Notes: generated by a model from the letters alone, not told the origin. A DNA stretch of 64,000 bases from Artemia franciscana (GCF_032884065.1 NC_088883.1:29153355-29217354), one strand, 5' to 3'. Numbered from the stretch's first letter, positions 44,601 through 57,121 are shown. Translations and numbers: made by a program.

Positions 44601-44859
44601 AATCTGAAATTTCTTCTGTGGTAAAATAAAAAGTGGTATGTTACAATTATTTATTTCACTGGATAACAGAAAAAAAAGACAGATTGCATTTCAATTTTTT
44701 TTAGCTATTAATAAACATTGTTTGTAAAATATTTTTTTTTTTGTTTTTGTACCCAATATTGAACAGAAGAAAATGCTTTTATTAACGTTCAATTTTTGTG
44801 AACAAGTAAACATGAAAAGAGGAAATATTACGGTAAACGAGAAAAGATTAACTTCTAAG

Positions 44860-45565
44860 AATATTAGTTACCAAATAAATACAAAATCGCTTCGATCGAT
44901 ACAACATTCTCTGCTTGAGGGGATGACATATTTTCTAAATAATGTCAAAAAACAAATGTCACGCATAAATAATACCAGACGTTGGCTGAAATGGAGCCTA
45001 AAATTCAAATTAGAATTATTTGTTCACTAAGAAAAGAAATTACAGCTAATAATAAGCAGTCTTCCAAGAAAGTGATACTAAAAGAAAAAAATAAACAATG
45101 ATGTACAAACTAGAACGATTTGCAGAACACCCCTCATCCTTCCCAAGAGTATCAATCTCAGGAGAGAATTTTCACTTTCTTCTGGAATTAAAAAATATCC
45201 CTGGGGATATTTTCACAAAAAAATGTGCAAAATAAAATAGTGAATTAATTGGATCGATAGAGTATTGTTTCTTTCAGGGGATGGTATATTACCTTACGCT
45301 GGCTTAAATGACACCCAAAATTTAGATTAGAACTGATCATTCACTGAGAAATGAAAAAAAAGTACAGGGAATAAAAAGTAGTATATGAAAAATATGTCTC
45401 GCAAGAATGTGATACAACAAAAATAAAATAAAAAAGGGTATAACTTCTAAAAACAAAGTAGAAGCCATTTTAATTTCATCCCTCATCCCTGCCGAGGGTG
45501 TCAATTGTGGTGGAGATCCCCCCAAGACTTGAATTGAAACATAAGCAAAAACGAAACGATTCAAG
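44860..45565. repeat. Two diverged ~365-bp tandem units
   Basis: 'gaggggatgacatattttct' (~44917) and 'caggggatggtatattacct' (~45276) each lead through 'ggctgaaatggagcc/ggcttaaatgaca', 'tattcactaagaaa' and 'cctcatccttcccaagagt/ccctgccgagggtg'. No convincing coding frame is present. Confidence 0.65.
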
Positions 45566-46960
45566 TACTTGATTTTGAAGCTAAATTTTCTCCCTTACAT
45601 TTTCTTGAATTAATGGTCCTAATCCCCCCTTCTGCATTTTTCTCTTTCTAGCCTTCTCTTTCTTCTTCTGTAGCTTTTGTACCCTCCTCCTTCTGTACCT
45701 GACTCTTTTTTCCCTTTTATATCCTTTCTTCTACCCCAGTTTTTTAGTATAAGGGAAGGAATTGAATGAGGAGTCCCTTAAATTAAAATTACTTACAAGG
45801 TGTAGAGAAAAAAAAAATTCGTCAAGGACACCAACGATCGATAGTCCTGCTAGCAATACTAAATTCATCAATATTTTAGGCACTGATTTTATAAAAGTGT
45901 GTCGTAACTTAAATTTTCTCTTAAATTAGCCAAATCAACGTGGACTGAATTTTTAAATTTATTATCGAATGACGCTGTGGACTTAAAGAAGTCAGTAAGC
46001 TTTTAATTTTATATCCCTAATGGGACTTTGGAATATAAAATATGTTTAAGTTTACAATGAAATCATTTCTTTTGGCATTTTGGATCTTATTCACATCCTT
46101 GGATACTGTAAGGTACGTCATTCCCCTCACAAGAAAAAGAAAAGGGACAGACAAGGGAAGGGGGCTTCCAGCCAGTATCTCACCCAAAACCTCAAAAATT
46201 TTACAATGTTTCATATATTTACCTATATATTTTGTAGGATTTCCCTATTTTTCATGATTTTTTTCAGGATCCGTGTTATTGCCTCATTTATTTCTGACCC
46301 CTCAAAAATAAATGGAGTTGTTCTTGACTGATTCAGATCCTCAAATTACAAGAACTTCAGAAAACGAAAAAAAAAAAATCTTAAGTCTTACTATTTATAT
46401 GTTCGGTTTAGTATTTATATATAATATATTATTATAGATTTTCAAAAAAAAAGAAATAACAACTATAAGACATTGGAACAGACTGGATAATTATTATGTC
46501 ATTTAGTTTGTCTAGCAGACTTTTCTTATCAGTACTAAATTTTTTTTTCAAGTAATAAGTTGCATAAGACATCTGCTCTGGAAGGTACCCCTCCTTAATC
46601 CCTGCCTTGGCCCCCTTCAAAGAAAACCTAAAAATGTTTAGGTATTTCTCTTTCTCATCTGTCATATTTGCTGCGTCAAGCCTTTTTCACCATATTCTGT
46701 GAATTTCACTAACTTATTCAAAAATCAGGCCTTTGGTGACAAAACTAAGAAATTACATTAATTGATAAAATTGTCCTTAAAGTATGTGTCTAATTAGTAA
46801 AGTATATTTTTCCTTTATGGCCATGCTTCCATACCCTGATCAATGTTTAGAGGGACACTTATCAATTTCATGTTGGTATACCCGAAGTTTTCACTTTGGT
46901 GGGATTCTTTTGCACTCTTTCAGACTACTAAGATGCGTGGAAAACAATTATTCTTTAGCT
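45566..46960. other. No gene recognised
   Basis: AT-rich sequence. Open frames such as 46432-46665 (minus) and 46784-47071 (plus) have no motifs; the latter runs into the antisense of an RTE relic. Confidence 0.45.
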
Positions 46961-46963
46961 ATT

Positions 46964-47335
46964 CTACTTCCTACAAGCTACTATTGCTACCACCAACAAC
47001 CTAATGCTATACCAAGCTGCCTGAAGCCAACACACCCACGCAAGCTCCTCCTCTATCCCGAATCTATTTAAAGCCTCACTCTTTGCGTCCCCCCACAAGA
47101 AGTTTCTATTTCCCTTAATTCCTTCTTTATGACCGCCACACAACCCGCTCGAGGACAACCTACTTTTCCTTGGGCCCAAGATGGTTGGCCGAAAAGACAA
47201 GTTGTATCTATATCTCGTCCTTCCTCCACAAAACTTGATCTAGCTATCTCAAACGTAGTCTAATTATAGCCCTAGAAGAATAATTGAGCTACATTTTTCG
47301 TACAGCTTATTTTCGAAACATGGTTAGTCAGGAGG
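46964..47335 (-). pseudogene. RTE 3' end relic, minus strand
   Basis: 'gctactattgctaccacca', 'aagatggttggccgaaaaga' and 'taattatagccctagaagaa' are complementary to the tail of the RTE ORF2 (4920-4630). It contains stops and indels. Confidence 0.8.
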
Positions 47336-49900
47336 GTACGCAAAAGAATCTATTCCCTCCCGCATATTCTGTCTCCATCTATACAGCGAAAAAATAAAGA
47401 AAACAGGATTACAAATAGATATTCTTTCCAAGATCTTAAAAGTTCAGTCAGGAGCTAAAAATCTTAAAAAAAGTGTATCTATGCAAGATTAACCTCCAAA
47501 TTTATATAAAATAATTAGATTATCATAATATTTACAAACCTGTAGATTAATTATAAATGTATCTTATCTTTCGATCCTTCTTTATTGATTGCGAAAAAAA
47601 TTTCAATCGTCGAACTGTCAAGCGAAAGGAATGTTCAGCAATCCTGTTTAACAAAGAAACTATCAACCAAAATTAGCTTTGATTTCTGTTTTGCAAAAAT
47701 TTCTTCCCTTTGCAAAAAGCAGGAAAAAATATTATCTAAATTGGTTTGTATCTGGCGAAGATTGTTGTTGGTTTTACATTGACGCTATTAAGCATTCAAT
47801 TTATTAAATCACTACATTTTGTCAAAATTGAATTTTATTTTGTGATCAGACCAACTTGTAGTGAAGGAATTTACACCACACCCGCTATGCGGATATGTGT
47901 AAGACTATACTATTAAAAAATGCAGTAATGCGTACACATTCCAGGAATCCAGTGTTCAAATCCCAGGTTTCTTAGTTCAAATCGTTTTCGCAATCTCCGT
48001 GACCAGTCCAAAGAAAATTTTGAGTGTTTTCACGTCGCTTGTTCCAAGCATGTTGGGTGTATTTACTTTAAAATTAAAATCCACAAGAATAGCATGGTTT
48101 GACACATGATTGAGAAAGATGCGCGGATAATTTAAGAAAAAGAAAGAAAGGGAAAAGATTTTGATTTTTTAAAAAAAAATTGTTTCTGGGCCCTACCAAT
48201 CTGAGTAATATACAGAATCCAAAGAGTTTGCGGGGAGCACATGAAGAAGTTTCAGTAGTCAATTCAAAGCAAATTTGTCAGCAGCTGCATCTATCACGGC
48301 TCTATAAATTTTTGGTAGTAAACTCTAAACTTGTGTCCAGCCCCAAAATTGAGACACTTGAAACGGGAATATACATAAGTAACGTAAACATTCGTCTTGA
48401 ACTTTTTTTACTCTAAACGCCACTAAATGTCAACCTAAGGCTGATTAAACGGGAGAGGTATAGACTTTATTGCCGAATTGGGGAGTTTATTCTTTACCCC
48501 AGGTGACTCTAATATTAAGTGACCTATCCTAATGTTTGTAACAATTAGTTATTTTTTTTTAATAAATTAGTAATAGATTGAAATTTTATACTACCAATCG
48601 GACTTAGCTTGAAATACAACTCTTTTGTGTATATTGGTCAATCAAATTGTCAAAACGATAGTTGTCTTTAACGACTTAGCATTCGATATGGCGATATTTA
48701 CATCGTTTAAATCATTAGGATCGTTATGGCTCCAAAAAAGGCAATGCCCCTCCCCAGTGCAGGTCAAATGCTAGTAACTTCTTCTTGAGCCTATTTAAAG
48801 AGGTTAGGAAAACTTGGAACCTGACTGGAAGAGAATCCAGGGACATCTAGATGAACGGAGGCTTTGTGCAGGCATATGTCCATCTTTATCATTACACAAT
48901 TCCGCATTATTCAATACTCTATTATAAAAAAAATGTTGGCAACCTACTCAAGCTATATCAAGGCTATTACCTCTGGGTTATTAAATATTCATGCTGGTAA
49001 AGATTATGCTACAATTGGGAGAATACTAATTACATATGTAATAGCTGGGAAGAGGTTATTCAGCCAAAAAAGGCCAAAAAGGCAAATCAAACCCAGGATA
49101 ATTATCAATTTATCAAGATCCAGTGGAGTCATATGTCTACTACAACTTCAATAAGCAATAATTTTCTCGAAGGGTTCCATTTCCAAAGTTGCCATGCAGC
49201 ACTGTTTGCAGTCAAGGTTCTGGTTAGACAAAGTCATGAAAATTCTACTCTGATACCACTATAAGACACCACTAGCAGGGGTTCCACTTTCCGGACAGCT
49301 TTTTCTACCAATCGCACCCTTGTGCTCTCTACATATTGTATTGTGCTCATTCAATTGATCTCTCTACAAATATATACTGATCGCCGTCGTTAATCAAGCC
49401 TATTTCTTTTTTTTTTTTACTGATTTTTAGAATTAAATCCATTACCAGATGAGGAGTTGAAAAATCATAACCCAAATCCAACCTAAATTCTTTATAGATC
49501 TTATCCGTGTTCTAACGCAAAATATCCATCAACATCAATGCATCACTTACCAGGTACATTTTGCAATAAACCATTTTGCACCCACCTCCCAAAACAATTT
49601 TTAAACCCCTCCCCCCTCTGCCCAGACTATCTTAGCAAGCTCAAAGTCGGCATTGGTGCATTGACAATCTTGAAGTGAATCATAAGATGATTTCATGAAT
49701 GGTAATTTCTGCTCACGCAGCCTCAAGGTGGAGTTGTAGTACTAATACGGGTACTATACCCTTAGAGGTTCATCAATCATATGTTTCATCACCTGGAGAC
49801 TGCTGCTTAATGAGGAGGAAACTATTAAAATGGTTGCTTTTCTGTACTTGAGTTAATTGCCTTAGAGATTCTGGGAAAAACTATAGGCATACAAAAAACA
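47336..49900. other. No gene recognised
   Basis: A long AT-rich stretch. Frames at 47585-47782, 48180-48416 and 48864-49154 show neither domain motifs nor splice-flanked exon character. No RNA gene was recognised. Confidence 0.45.
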
Positions 49901-49904
49901 GATC

Positions 49905-50400
49905 AAACGGTTCGTGGTAACGAACTGTAGTAAAGAGTGATCCGGCTCAATAGTAAGCGAAATTCTAAAAAATGAAATTTTGATACTAAAAGACACATCA
50001 AAAGGATTGGATTTTCATGCTGATTTTTAATATATATGTTTCATCAAATTTAGTCTTCGTCATCAAAAGTTACAAGCCTGAGAAAATGCCTTATTTTGGA
50101 AAATAGGGGAAAACATCCCCTAAAAGTCATAGAATCCTAAAAAAATCACACCATCGCATTCAGCGTATCAGAAAACCCTACTGCAAAAGTTTCAAGCTCA
50201 TATCTACAAAAAATGTGGAACTTCATATTTTTTGCCAAAAGACCGATCACGAGTGCGTGTTTATTTGTTGTTGTTTTTTTTTCCAGGGGTCATCGTATCG
50301 ACCAAGTGGTCCTAGAATGTCGCAAGAGGGCTCATTCTAACGGAAATAAAAAGTTCTAGTGCCCTTTTTAAGTGACCAAAAAAATTGGAGGGCACCATTT
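49905..50400 (+). repeat. R3 dispersed repeat, plus orientation, hairpin end present
   Basis: It starts 'tcaaacggttcgtggtaacg' and runs through 'atcaaatttagtcttcgtca', 'gcgtatcagaaaaccctac' and 'gtggtcctagaatgtcgc' to 'ttggagggcacc' at ~50398. The remainder is missing. Confidence 0.85.
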
Positions 50401-50584
50401 TTCGATCAGGATTTGACTTACAGCGGGAAACTTTTTCTGGTTTCTGGAATATACAATAAACTTTTTCTTATCCCAGTTAACACTGAGACGAGTACAGCTA
50501 AATCATCCAATGAGTCGAGTTGTCACATCTGATAGACTTTGTCCTAGAAAGGTTTCATTGCGAGCCTTTATGCTATTAAAGAAT

Positions 50585-50705
50585 TTTTTTTAAACTGAAA
50601 GTAAGGAGCGACATTAAAACATAAAACAGACAGAAATTACTCCGTATATGAAAGGGGCTTTGCTTTGAGGAGGAAAAGCCCCTTTCATATACGGAGTAAT
50701 TTCTA
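50585..50705. repeat. R2 foldback with the core lost
   Basis: 'aactgaaagtaaggagcgac' and 'tccgtatatgaaaggggc' meet 'gcccctttcatatacgg' after only ~20 bp. The inner 'agcgtaaagagcgag' arms are deleted. Confidence 0.8.
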
Positions 50706-50719
50706 AACTTGATGCAAAC

Positions 50720-50852
50720 TTGATACTAAACGATATATTTAAAATCGAAATTAAAATGCGATTCTTTGGATGTAATTATTAGTATTAAAATTCTTTTTTT
50801 TTTAGAGTTTTGGTTACTACTGAGCCGGGTCGCTCCTTACGAACTGTTTGAC
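50720..50852 (-). repeat. R3 terminal fragment, minus orientation
   Basis: 'aaaatcgaaattaaaatgcg', 'gttactactgagccgggtcg' and 'ctccttacgaactgtttgac' are the terminal part of R3, with the hairpin reduced by a deletion. Confidence 0.8.
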
Positions 50853-50995
50853 ACGCTGTATCGTCAGCAAAGAGCACAGTCAATACAAGCTCTTTTAATG
50901 CATGAGCTAGGTCTTTTATATAAATTAAAATAGTAGAGGGCCTAGGATACAACCTTAAAGGACACATACATTATTTGACTGTGGCACTTCGGATG
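50853..50995 (-). pseudogene. Reverse-transcriptase scrap (Jockey/CR1-like FADDT motif)
   Basis: On the minus strand, text equivalent to GCILGPLLF, then LMHALKELVLTVLFADDTA with frame breaks, is the palm region of a non-LTR reverse transcriptase. An R3 end abuts it at 50852. It does not belong to the RTE-like family (YADD) of this window. Confidence 0.65.
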
Positions 50996-51039
50996 ACATG
51001 ACATAAACACCAAAAACAAGAAGAACAATAGGGAATTTC

Positions 51040-51750
51040 TCAAGACAGTTGGTAACAAATTAAAATAAATATTTCGGCCCTATGTCCAAGGGCCGTCTTA
51101 TATATAAGAAGAAACAACTTACAAGAGGATAAAATCAGTAAAACTAAAATGAAAAGTTTTTCAAAACCTCAGCGAAGTTCAACCAGGGCTGATAAACAAA
51201 TTGCGATGGGACGAGGCAATTCATTGAAATGAAAGAGAATGATATAAAAACATGTGTTTAATGCCAGCCTAGCTTTTTTGGCTGCTGATCTCATAAGTCT
51301 ATTTATGCCAGGTTCTGTGTTAGTATCTATTGGCTTTTTATAATATTTCGTAAGGTCATTTTTAATTAAATTTGTGCATAGAGCATTAGTGAATATTCTC
51401 CTAAGTCCCTATTTAAAGAAATAGTATTATTATTCTTAAATCTGATTTCAATTGCTTCTCGAACTACTTGCTTTATGCCTAGGTCATTGCTAATAATGGC
51501 AGATTCTTCAAGAAGTATTTTGTAGCTAGGATTTTCAATGATATGGCTGCTTAAAGCAGAATCAAAAGAAACCCACCAGAATTTCGAGAAACGCCTACAA
51601 CAGCATAAGGATGATTTGACCAAATCTCTGAATTCTAATATTACTTCTGTTTCTTTTGATTCTGCTTTAAGCAACCATGTTTTTGAAAATCCTAGCCAGA
51701 AAATACTTTTTGAAGAGTCCGCCATTATTAGTAATGACCTAGGCATAAAG
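51040..51750 (-). pseudogene. Penelope-like element 3' part: GIY-YIG C-terminus and downstream ribozyme-like hairpin
   Basis: On the minus strand the frame 51560-51366 reads FDSALSSHIIENPSYKILLE, ESAIISNDLGIKQVVREAIE and IRFKNNNTISLNRDLGEY. It parallels the segment FDEATAISNDRG...REAIEIK of the copy at 60357. About 270 bp further along the minus strand, a hairpin ggccc-ttggacata-gggcc followed by gaaatatt (51100-51067) resembles the hammerhead-like motif after the other copy, but its leading CTGA is changed. The upstream GIY-YIG core is missing, and at ~51560 the sequence turns into an inverted second copy. Confidence 0.75.
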
Positions 51751-51800
51751 CAAGTAGTGAATCATTATTGGAGTTCTGATTCAATGCTGCTAGTAATGTC
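51555..51800 (+). pseudogene. Penelope-like GIY-YIG fragment, head-to-head with 51040-51560
   Basis: The plus frame reads THQNFEKRLQQHKDDLTKSL, NSNITSVSFDSALSNHVFEN and PSQKILFEESAIISNDLGIK. It is an inverted, slightly diverged copy of the minus-strand fragment, so the two share the region around 51540-51670. It is lost after QVV at ~51760. Confidence 0.8.
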
Positions 51801-52120
51801 CCATTCTCAATCCGTCTTTATACGAAAAATCCTGTTAATAAATGCACGTATTTGAACTTTCATTGCGCTGGTTTTCCTAACTTTAGCATGATTTCCAATT
51901 TTACGCTCATGTAAGCACGCAAATTATGTAGTCGTTCACCCTATTACAGGGATAGTATTCGATTATGCAAATAATGTTCTAATACAATTATGCAAATTAT
52001 GTATTCATGGATTGTAGTAGGGCCATACTACAAAAATTCACCCCGAAAAATTTCTTTTGGACGGTTCCAGGTGAAAACATTTTCTTAGCGTACTGTCATT
52101 CGAAAAAGACTTCTATTTAA
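51801..52120. other. No feature recognised
   Basis: AT-rich sequence with a short repeat of 'gcaaattatgta' at 51928 and 51993. Confidence 0.5.
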
Positions 52121-52860
52121 AAGATTTTTATTTGAAAAGATTGTTTTTAAAAGCATGCCGGATGTCCCTTCCTGCGTGGGAAAATTTTTCCGCAAATAAC
52201 CTGCCCCCTACTAGAAAGTTTCTTACTCAGAACACTCTTTGGAGAATTTATCCCGTTGAAAGCTCCCCCATGGTGAATTTTTCACGTGAAAAATCCCCCT
52301 CTTACGGAAGGATACTCTAAACAATTCCAACCCCCGTAAAGATTTCTTTCCCTGACAATTCCCTTTAACATCTACACATGTGAAATTGAGTATACAAAGG
52401 GAAAGTAAGACTAATAAGACGAAACTCGTAAAAGAAATCTGTCAAATTCCCCCAGTGTCAAACTTCACCTAGAAAGTGCACTCCCCAGAAACTTTCCTCT
52501 CCATATAAAATTTTCCTCATCGAGAATCCCTCCAGCAGAGAATTCATCATCCGTTACCCTAAAAATATATGCATACTTCCCTATAACAAATATTATATGT
52601 AAACACTTGGCACATTTTATAACCTAAAGACCTTCCCCCAGGGACCGTGGAGGCCATGTTATCCAAAAAGATATAGTTTTTTTTTTTAAATATGCAGAAC
52701 AAAGTGGCTATCTCAATGTTTTGATGGGAAAACTTCGAGAAAAAGGTGGATGAGAGAGGGATAGCTGCCCTCCAGTCTTTTTGGTAACTTAAAAGAGTAC
52801 TAGAACTTTTAATTTTCGGTCAAATACTTTCATTTCCGATATTCTAGGATATTAATTAAT
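52120..52860 (-). repeat. R3-related dispersed repeat, minus orientation
   Basis: 'cctaaaaatatatgcatact', 'acaaatattatatgtaaac', 'ccttcccccagggaccg' and 'aaagtggctatctcaatg' follow the R3 order, with a longer C-rich, duplicated outer part similar to 41080 and 26760. Confidence 0.65.
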
Positions 52861-53059
52861 TAATTTGTTTATCACCCACACGATACATAAAGTAAATATG
52901 GCGCACTAAGAATAAATAAAAAAAAATACAATGAGAAAAACAAATACACACACAAAAAAACTTATCACAGCATCAATTGTGGAAGAAAAATATGGGCACT
53001 ATATGGCGTTGCGAAAGCGATGTACTAAAGAGGGGGTAAGAAGGCAAGTATATACAGAA

Positions 53060-55260
53060 TTCACTGAATAGTTAATCAACCAAAAAATCGAAGAATAATG
53101 TTCAAACCAAGCTGAAGCTGGAAGGCAGTTTCTTGTCATAGTATTATCATTTAACTTGTCAGAATTGATCACTTTTCACCAATCTTTCCAACTCAAAAAG
53201 AAATCAATGCCGCGATAACGTGCCGACCTCAGATAATCGGTTTTAGCTTTACGCTTGAGATCAGCCCCACACCCAAAGCTTGGCAAACCACATTCATTCC
53301 ATATCTGGAGCCATAGTTTCGCTCTGTTTCTTATCAACTTTAGACAAGGGTCCATTGACCAGATAGGTTTTTGAATATTCTTATGAATACGTTGTGGAGG
53401 TACAGCAGTTTCTTCTGTCTTCTTTCATATACATCAAAAGTTGGTTATAACACCAGCCAATATCGGCTTTACCATTCGTAGAGGCCTAGTGCTGAAGAAG
53501 ATGATATGGAACTTGTATGGTAGAAAGAAGGGCTGTCAAAGTGGAGATGTAGTGCGGTATATTTGCTTAGCTGCAGTTGCTTTTTTCATACCACTTCGAT
53601 TTTTCTCGCGAGTTATTGGTTTTTAACAAATCAATATCTATTGTAAATGTCGCTGAATTTGGCACGTGAAATTCACAAGATTCTTCAGCAGACCACAACC
53701 CTTTGCGGATTTAGTCAAGGATCTGATAGAGTATCCTTTATATGGGAGATACGAGTTTATAAATATGATACTGCCGACAAAATACAACCAAAAACTTCGT
53801 TGGAGTAGAGGATTACTGTGGAGGGTAGACGAATTTCCCGTTTAAAGACAGAGGCTAGTCCACCGGAAGGGGGACCGTCAGTAACTTTTAATTGACTCAG
53901 GAATGTAGTATGATGCTGAATTCAACGTAACAAAATTCAAGCTTGAAACAGTGAGAAGATGCTCATGGAGACATACCAAATTGTAGGAGCCGTAAAACTC
54001 ATCAATAATGAAATCCTTATCTTTTGTGCCGTTTATATTAAACCAAATAACTGAGACTGAAGCACTCATGGTTGAAGGGTGGAGTTGTGCCTTATTCTAT
54101 CTTTACTAACTGGGCAGGAAAAGCTATAGGAAGGGTGTTTCTGGCTATTGTTTCAACATTTGGGATCGGCAATGCATGGCTCATCTTTTGTTGATATGTG
54201 CGGCCCTCCACAACAAGCACATTTAGGGAGAACGCTGAGACAGGAGTTGTGCAGATGGTCTAGTGATAACCAATTAAAACAGCATTTGGGAACTCGTAAA
54301 CAAGAAAATTTCTATAGCCCACCCTAAGACCATGCTTGAAAAATTTAGATTGAACAAAAGAATCCAAAAATTCAAGTTTCAAAGACTTAGATCGGCTCAA
54401 TCTTTTAGCATATTTGATACCGTGTTGGCTTGCAAGTACTGTAACATTAACATAGGTAGGAATATTACGCGATATACCAAAAAAACGGTTTGGAAACCAC
54501 TTTTGTTGTAGGACTGGAGATTACATTCTTGATTGATGAATAGAAGTCCTCCGTATTAGACTTTCCCATATTGAAATACCACTTGTCATTGATGGGCTTT
54601 ACGCTACTTACTAGCTCATATCTAGTAACCTGGTATGTAGTAGCTTTTTGCTTAAGAGGGTCAGATAAGGCGTCCGACACCTTTGAGACAATAACGTTTG
54701 CATGCGAATCTAGCACTGGAGCCGGTTTGGTAATTGTGGGAAGCTCAATTCATAATTGTCAAGTTTTGAAGACGTTCCCAAAACAACTTGAAGGAACTCG
54801 TTAAATTTTGAGACTAGAGAGGTGTAGGCAGTAGTAGGGAGGCAGGGTACTTCCGTAGGACGCTTTATGACGAAAGTCAGACATTGGTGTCCGTCTCGTC
54901 AAGAAACTTCAATAGAGTAAATATGTTGCTGAAATGGCTATCCAGTGTATTATTTCCGGTCTGAATAGGGCAATCTTCATGACCCGGACATAGCTGCCAC
55001 AATAACGTTTTTGTCACTTTGACCAAATTAGTGTATAAAATTTCCACTCCCTGCTTTTTAATCACATCTTCCTCATTACCAATTAGCGAATTGCCCTGTA
55101 CAAAATTGAGTACCGCTGAATCAACAAGGACAAGATTATCGTCACTACTGGTAACAGGCATCACGTCTGAAACGTGTCAAATTCATATACCAGTTACCGA
55201 GGGAAGTGTAGGTCTCTGCTATCTATTCCCGGCAATATGACTGTAGGCTCAATGCGATTA
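53060..55260 (-). pseudogene. Non-LTR retrotransposon relic: zinc-knuckle ORF1 and endonuclease region
   Basis: Read on the minus strand, an N-terminal frame (55164-54877, MMPVTSSDDNLVLVDSAVLN) and a middle frame (54716-54465, RYELVSSVKPINDKWYFNMG) are followed near 54290-54170 by a zinc-knuckle-like stretch, FNWLSLDHLHNSC then CACCGGPH. These fit a Gag-like ORF1. From 54069 an endonuclease-like start reads SVIWFNINGTKDKDFIIDEF. After a break comes PSGGLASVFKREIRLPSTV (53870-53800), the GGLA motif of APE endonucleases. Further on (53340-53150), text equivalent to LWLQIWNECGLPSFGCGAD and YLRSARYRGIDFF lies in the endonuclease-RT linker. No reverse-transcriptase catalytic motif remains. Multiple stops and shifts are present. 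Confidence 0.7.
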
Positions 55261-55594
55261 CCCCTGGGAAAAAAGGACCAATAAACATGACGCTAAATGT
55301 AACCTAAACAGGAAAAATATAATGATACTCAGTGTCCAACATCCAAATAGAGACAGTTGTTTTTATCAAACCTAGTAGTATTATTTTTTTCCGACTTCAC
55401 TTTTTTTTCTCGGGAAGGTGGAAATAAGAAATATGGAACATTGGAGCACTTAACAGAGCTCCATGTTTTTGTAATCTCAGTGCTTGTGCTCCGTAATCTG
55501 AAGCTCAATCTGAATTGAATTATATTCTAGTAGCCCCAGAGCAGGACAAATATATGAAAAAATGGGATGTTATAAAAAATTTTAAACTCATTGA

Positions 55595-55800
55595 AATTCC
55601 ACATTTTTTCAGATGGGACCTTGAAACTTCTTCAAAAGGATCTTTGGTACGCTCAATCAAGTTATGAGGTTTTCATTTAGATCCCTTGACTTTTAGGGGT
55701 GTCTCCCCTTTTTGAAAAACAGCCAAGTATTCTCAGACGCCTAGCTTTTGATGGGTAACACAAAACCTAATAAACCTTATATATTTAAAATCAGCAAAAA
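55595..55800 (-). repeat. R3 fragment, minus orientation
   Basis: 'ggatctttggtacgctcaat', 'cttgacttttaggggtgtct' and 'gcttttgatgggtaacac' match R3, ending where the (TA)n tract begins. Confidence 0.75.
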
Positions 55801-55808
55801 ACGCCAAT

Positions 55809-55947
<139 letters not shown>

Positions 55948-56042
55948 TAGTCTTACCTTGCCCGGGAAATCAAAATATGATATCAAGAAACGTTGTATCT
56001 TATCAAATGTTGTTTTAGTTTCGTATATACCTTGTTTTTTAG

Positions 56043-56217
56043 ATCAACTAATGAAACGGCAATAAGTGAAGTATCCCGTTGGACCATTCAAATATTTGAT
56101 GAGATTACTGATCAGGATGTCTACGATAAAAGAGAGCCTCCTCTGTCCGAGGGACCTATTTCGGTTGAAGCTTCTGTCTCCATGACGATGCTAAGCGATG
56201 TTGACATACATGAATCT
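56043..56217 (+). CDS. Cys-loop channel gene B, N-terminal extracellular exon
   Basis: After the acceptor ccttgttttttag one base completes a codon, and the exon reads [58 protein letters not shown]. The donor is t|gtaaga and the exon ends on a whole codon. 'IxDxITxxxxYDxRxxPxxxGxPxxVxxxxxxxxxxxxxxE' is the usual start of the ligand-binding domain in arthropod anionic Cys-loop receptors: an N-terminal helix, then the first beta strand. The frame would read on to a TAG at 56245 if unspliced, so the donor matters. Any signal-peptide exon should lie upstream and was not identified. The next exon is at 58487 in matching phase. The exon sits between two long (TA)n tracts. Confidence 0.85.
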
Positions 56218-56533
56218 GTAAGAAGCTTCTTCAATAAATTTGACTAGTCTGGTTTTCGTTTTTTTTTTAAAGAAGAGAAGAAATAATTATTGGAATAAGT
56301 TAAGAAAATCGGAAAACATTCTGCTGACATATATGCTAAAATATATATGACCGAATGGACGTAAATAATAACCAATTTCTTAAGTTAACCTGCACCTCCT
56401 ATTACATTTGGAAAAAAAATCTTTTAATAACGGCTAACTTTTCCTTGAGACGATAAAAAACGAGAAGGCCTTTTTAATACAAAATTAATAATACATTCTA
56501 AAAATTTGGAATTCACGTCAGAAGCCTTTACCA

Positions 56534-56682
<149 letters not shown>

Positions 56683-56858
56683 AATAAACAGCACGGCACG
56701 CGGTAGGCTTCTATATATGGATTCTCATTGTCCCTTGTGTTATAACGGCAGACAGTTTGCTGTCTTTTCATATTGCAGTTTTTTCAAAGGTATTTGATTA
56801 TTAAAGCAAGTTCAATTTCTAACAATAATATCTACTAAGTTTCAAAGTTTGGTTTTCT

Positions 56859-57121
56859 AACGAAAGTAAAACAGTTCAAAATAGGGATGATACCTTATTA
56901 TTGACAGTGAAATATAAAATTATTTAACTGGATATTTCGAACACATATACAGTGTTCATCATCAGCAGTAATCATTAGACATTTCATTAGACATGAAAAG
57001 AAATTTCATGTCTTTTAGTTTTACTGCTGATGATGTGTTCGAAATATCCAGTTAAATAATTTTATATTTCACTGTCAATAAAAATGTATCATCCCTATTT
57101 TGAACTGTTTTACTTTCGTCA
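56859..57121. repeat. Inverted repeat with ~100-bp arms carrying a hammerhead-like motif
   Basis: The left arm (56859-56972) and right arm (57020-57121) are complementary: 'cgaaagtaaaacagttcaaa', 'gacagtgaaatataaaatta' and 'taactggatatttcgaacac'. The spacer contains a smaller hairpin, gacatgaaa-agaaa-tttcatgtc. The left arm, read on the minus strand, has CTGATGA-t-GAACAC-loop-GTGTTC-GAAATAT. The right arm has lost ~13 bp there. Confidence 0.88.
56930..56968 (-). ncRNA. Hammerhead-ribozyme-like core (candidate)
   Basis: The minus strand reads ctgatga, t, the 6-bp stem gaacac/gtgttc with loop tgtatat, then gaaatatcc. CTGANGA and GAAA flanking stem II are the conserved hammerhead core, known from Penelope-like retroelements. 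An extra base between CTGATGA and stem II departs from the consensus, so activity is uncertain. Confidence 0.45.

Noticed and set aside
49155-49900. tRNA or other structured RNA genes in the quiet stretches
   Set aside because: No cloverleaf with matching A and B boxes was found by eye.
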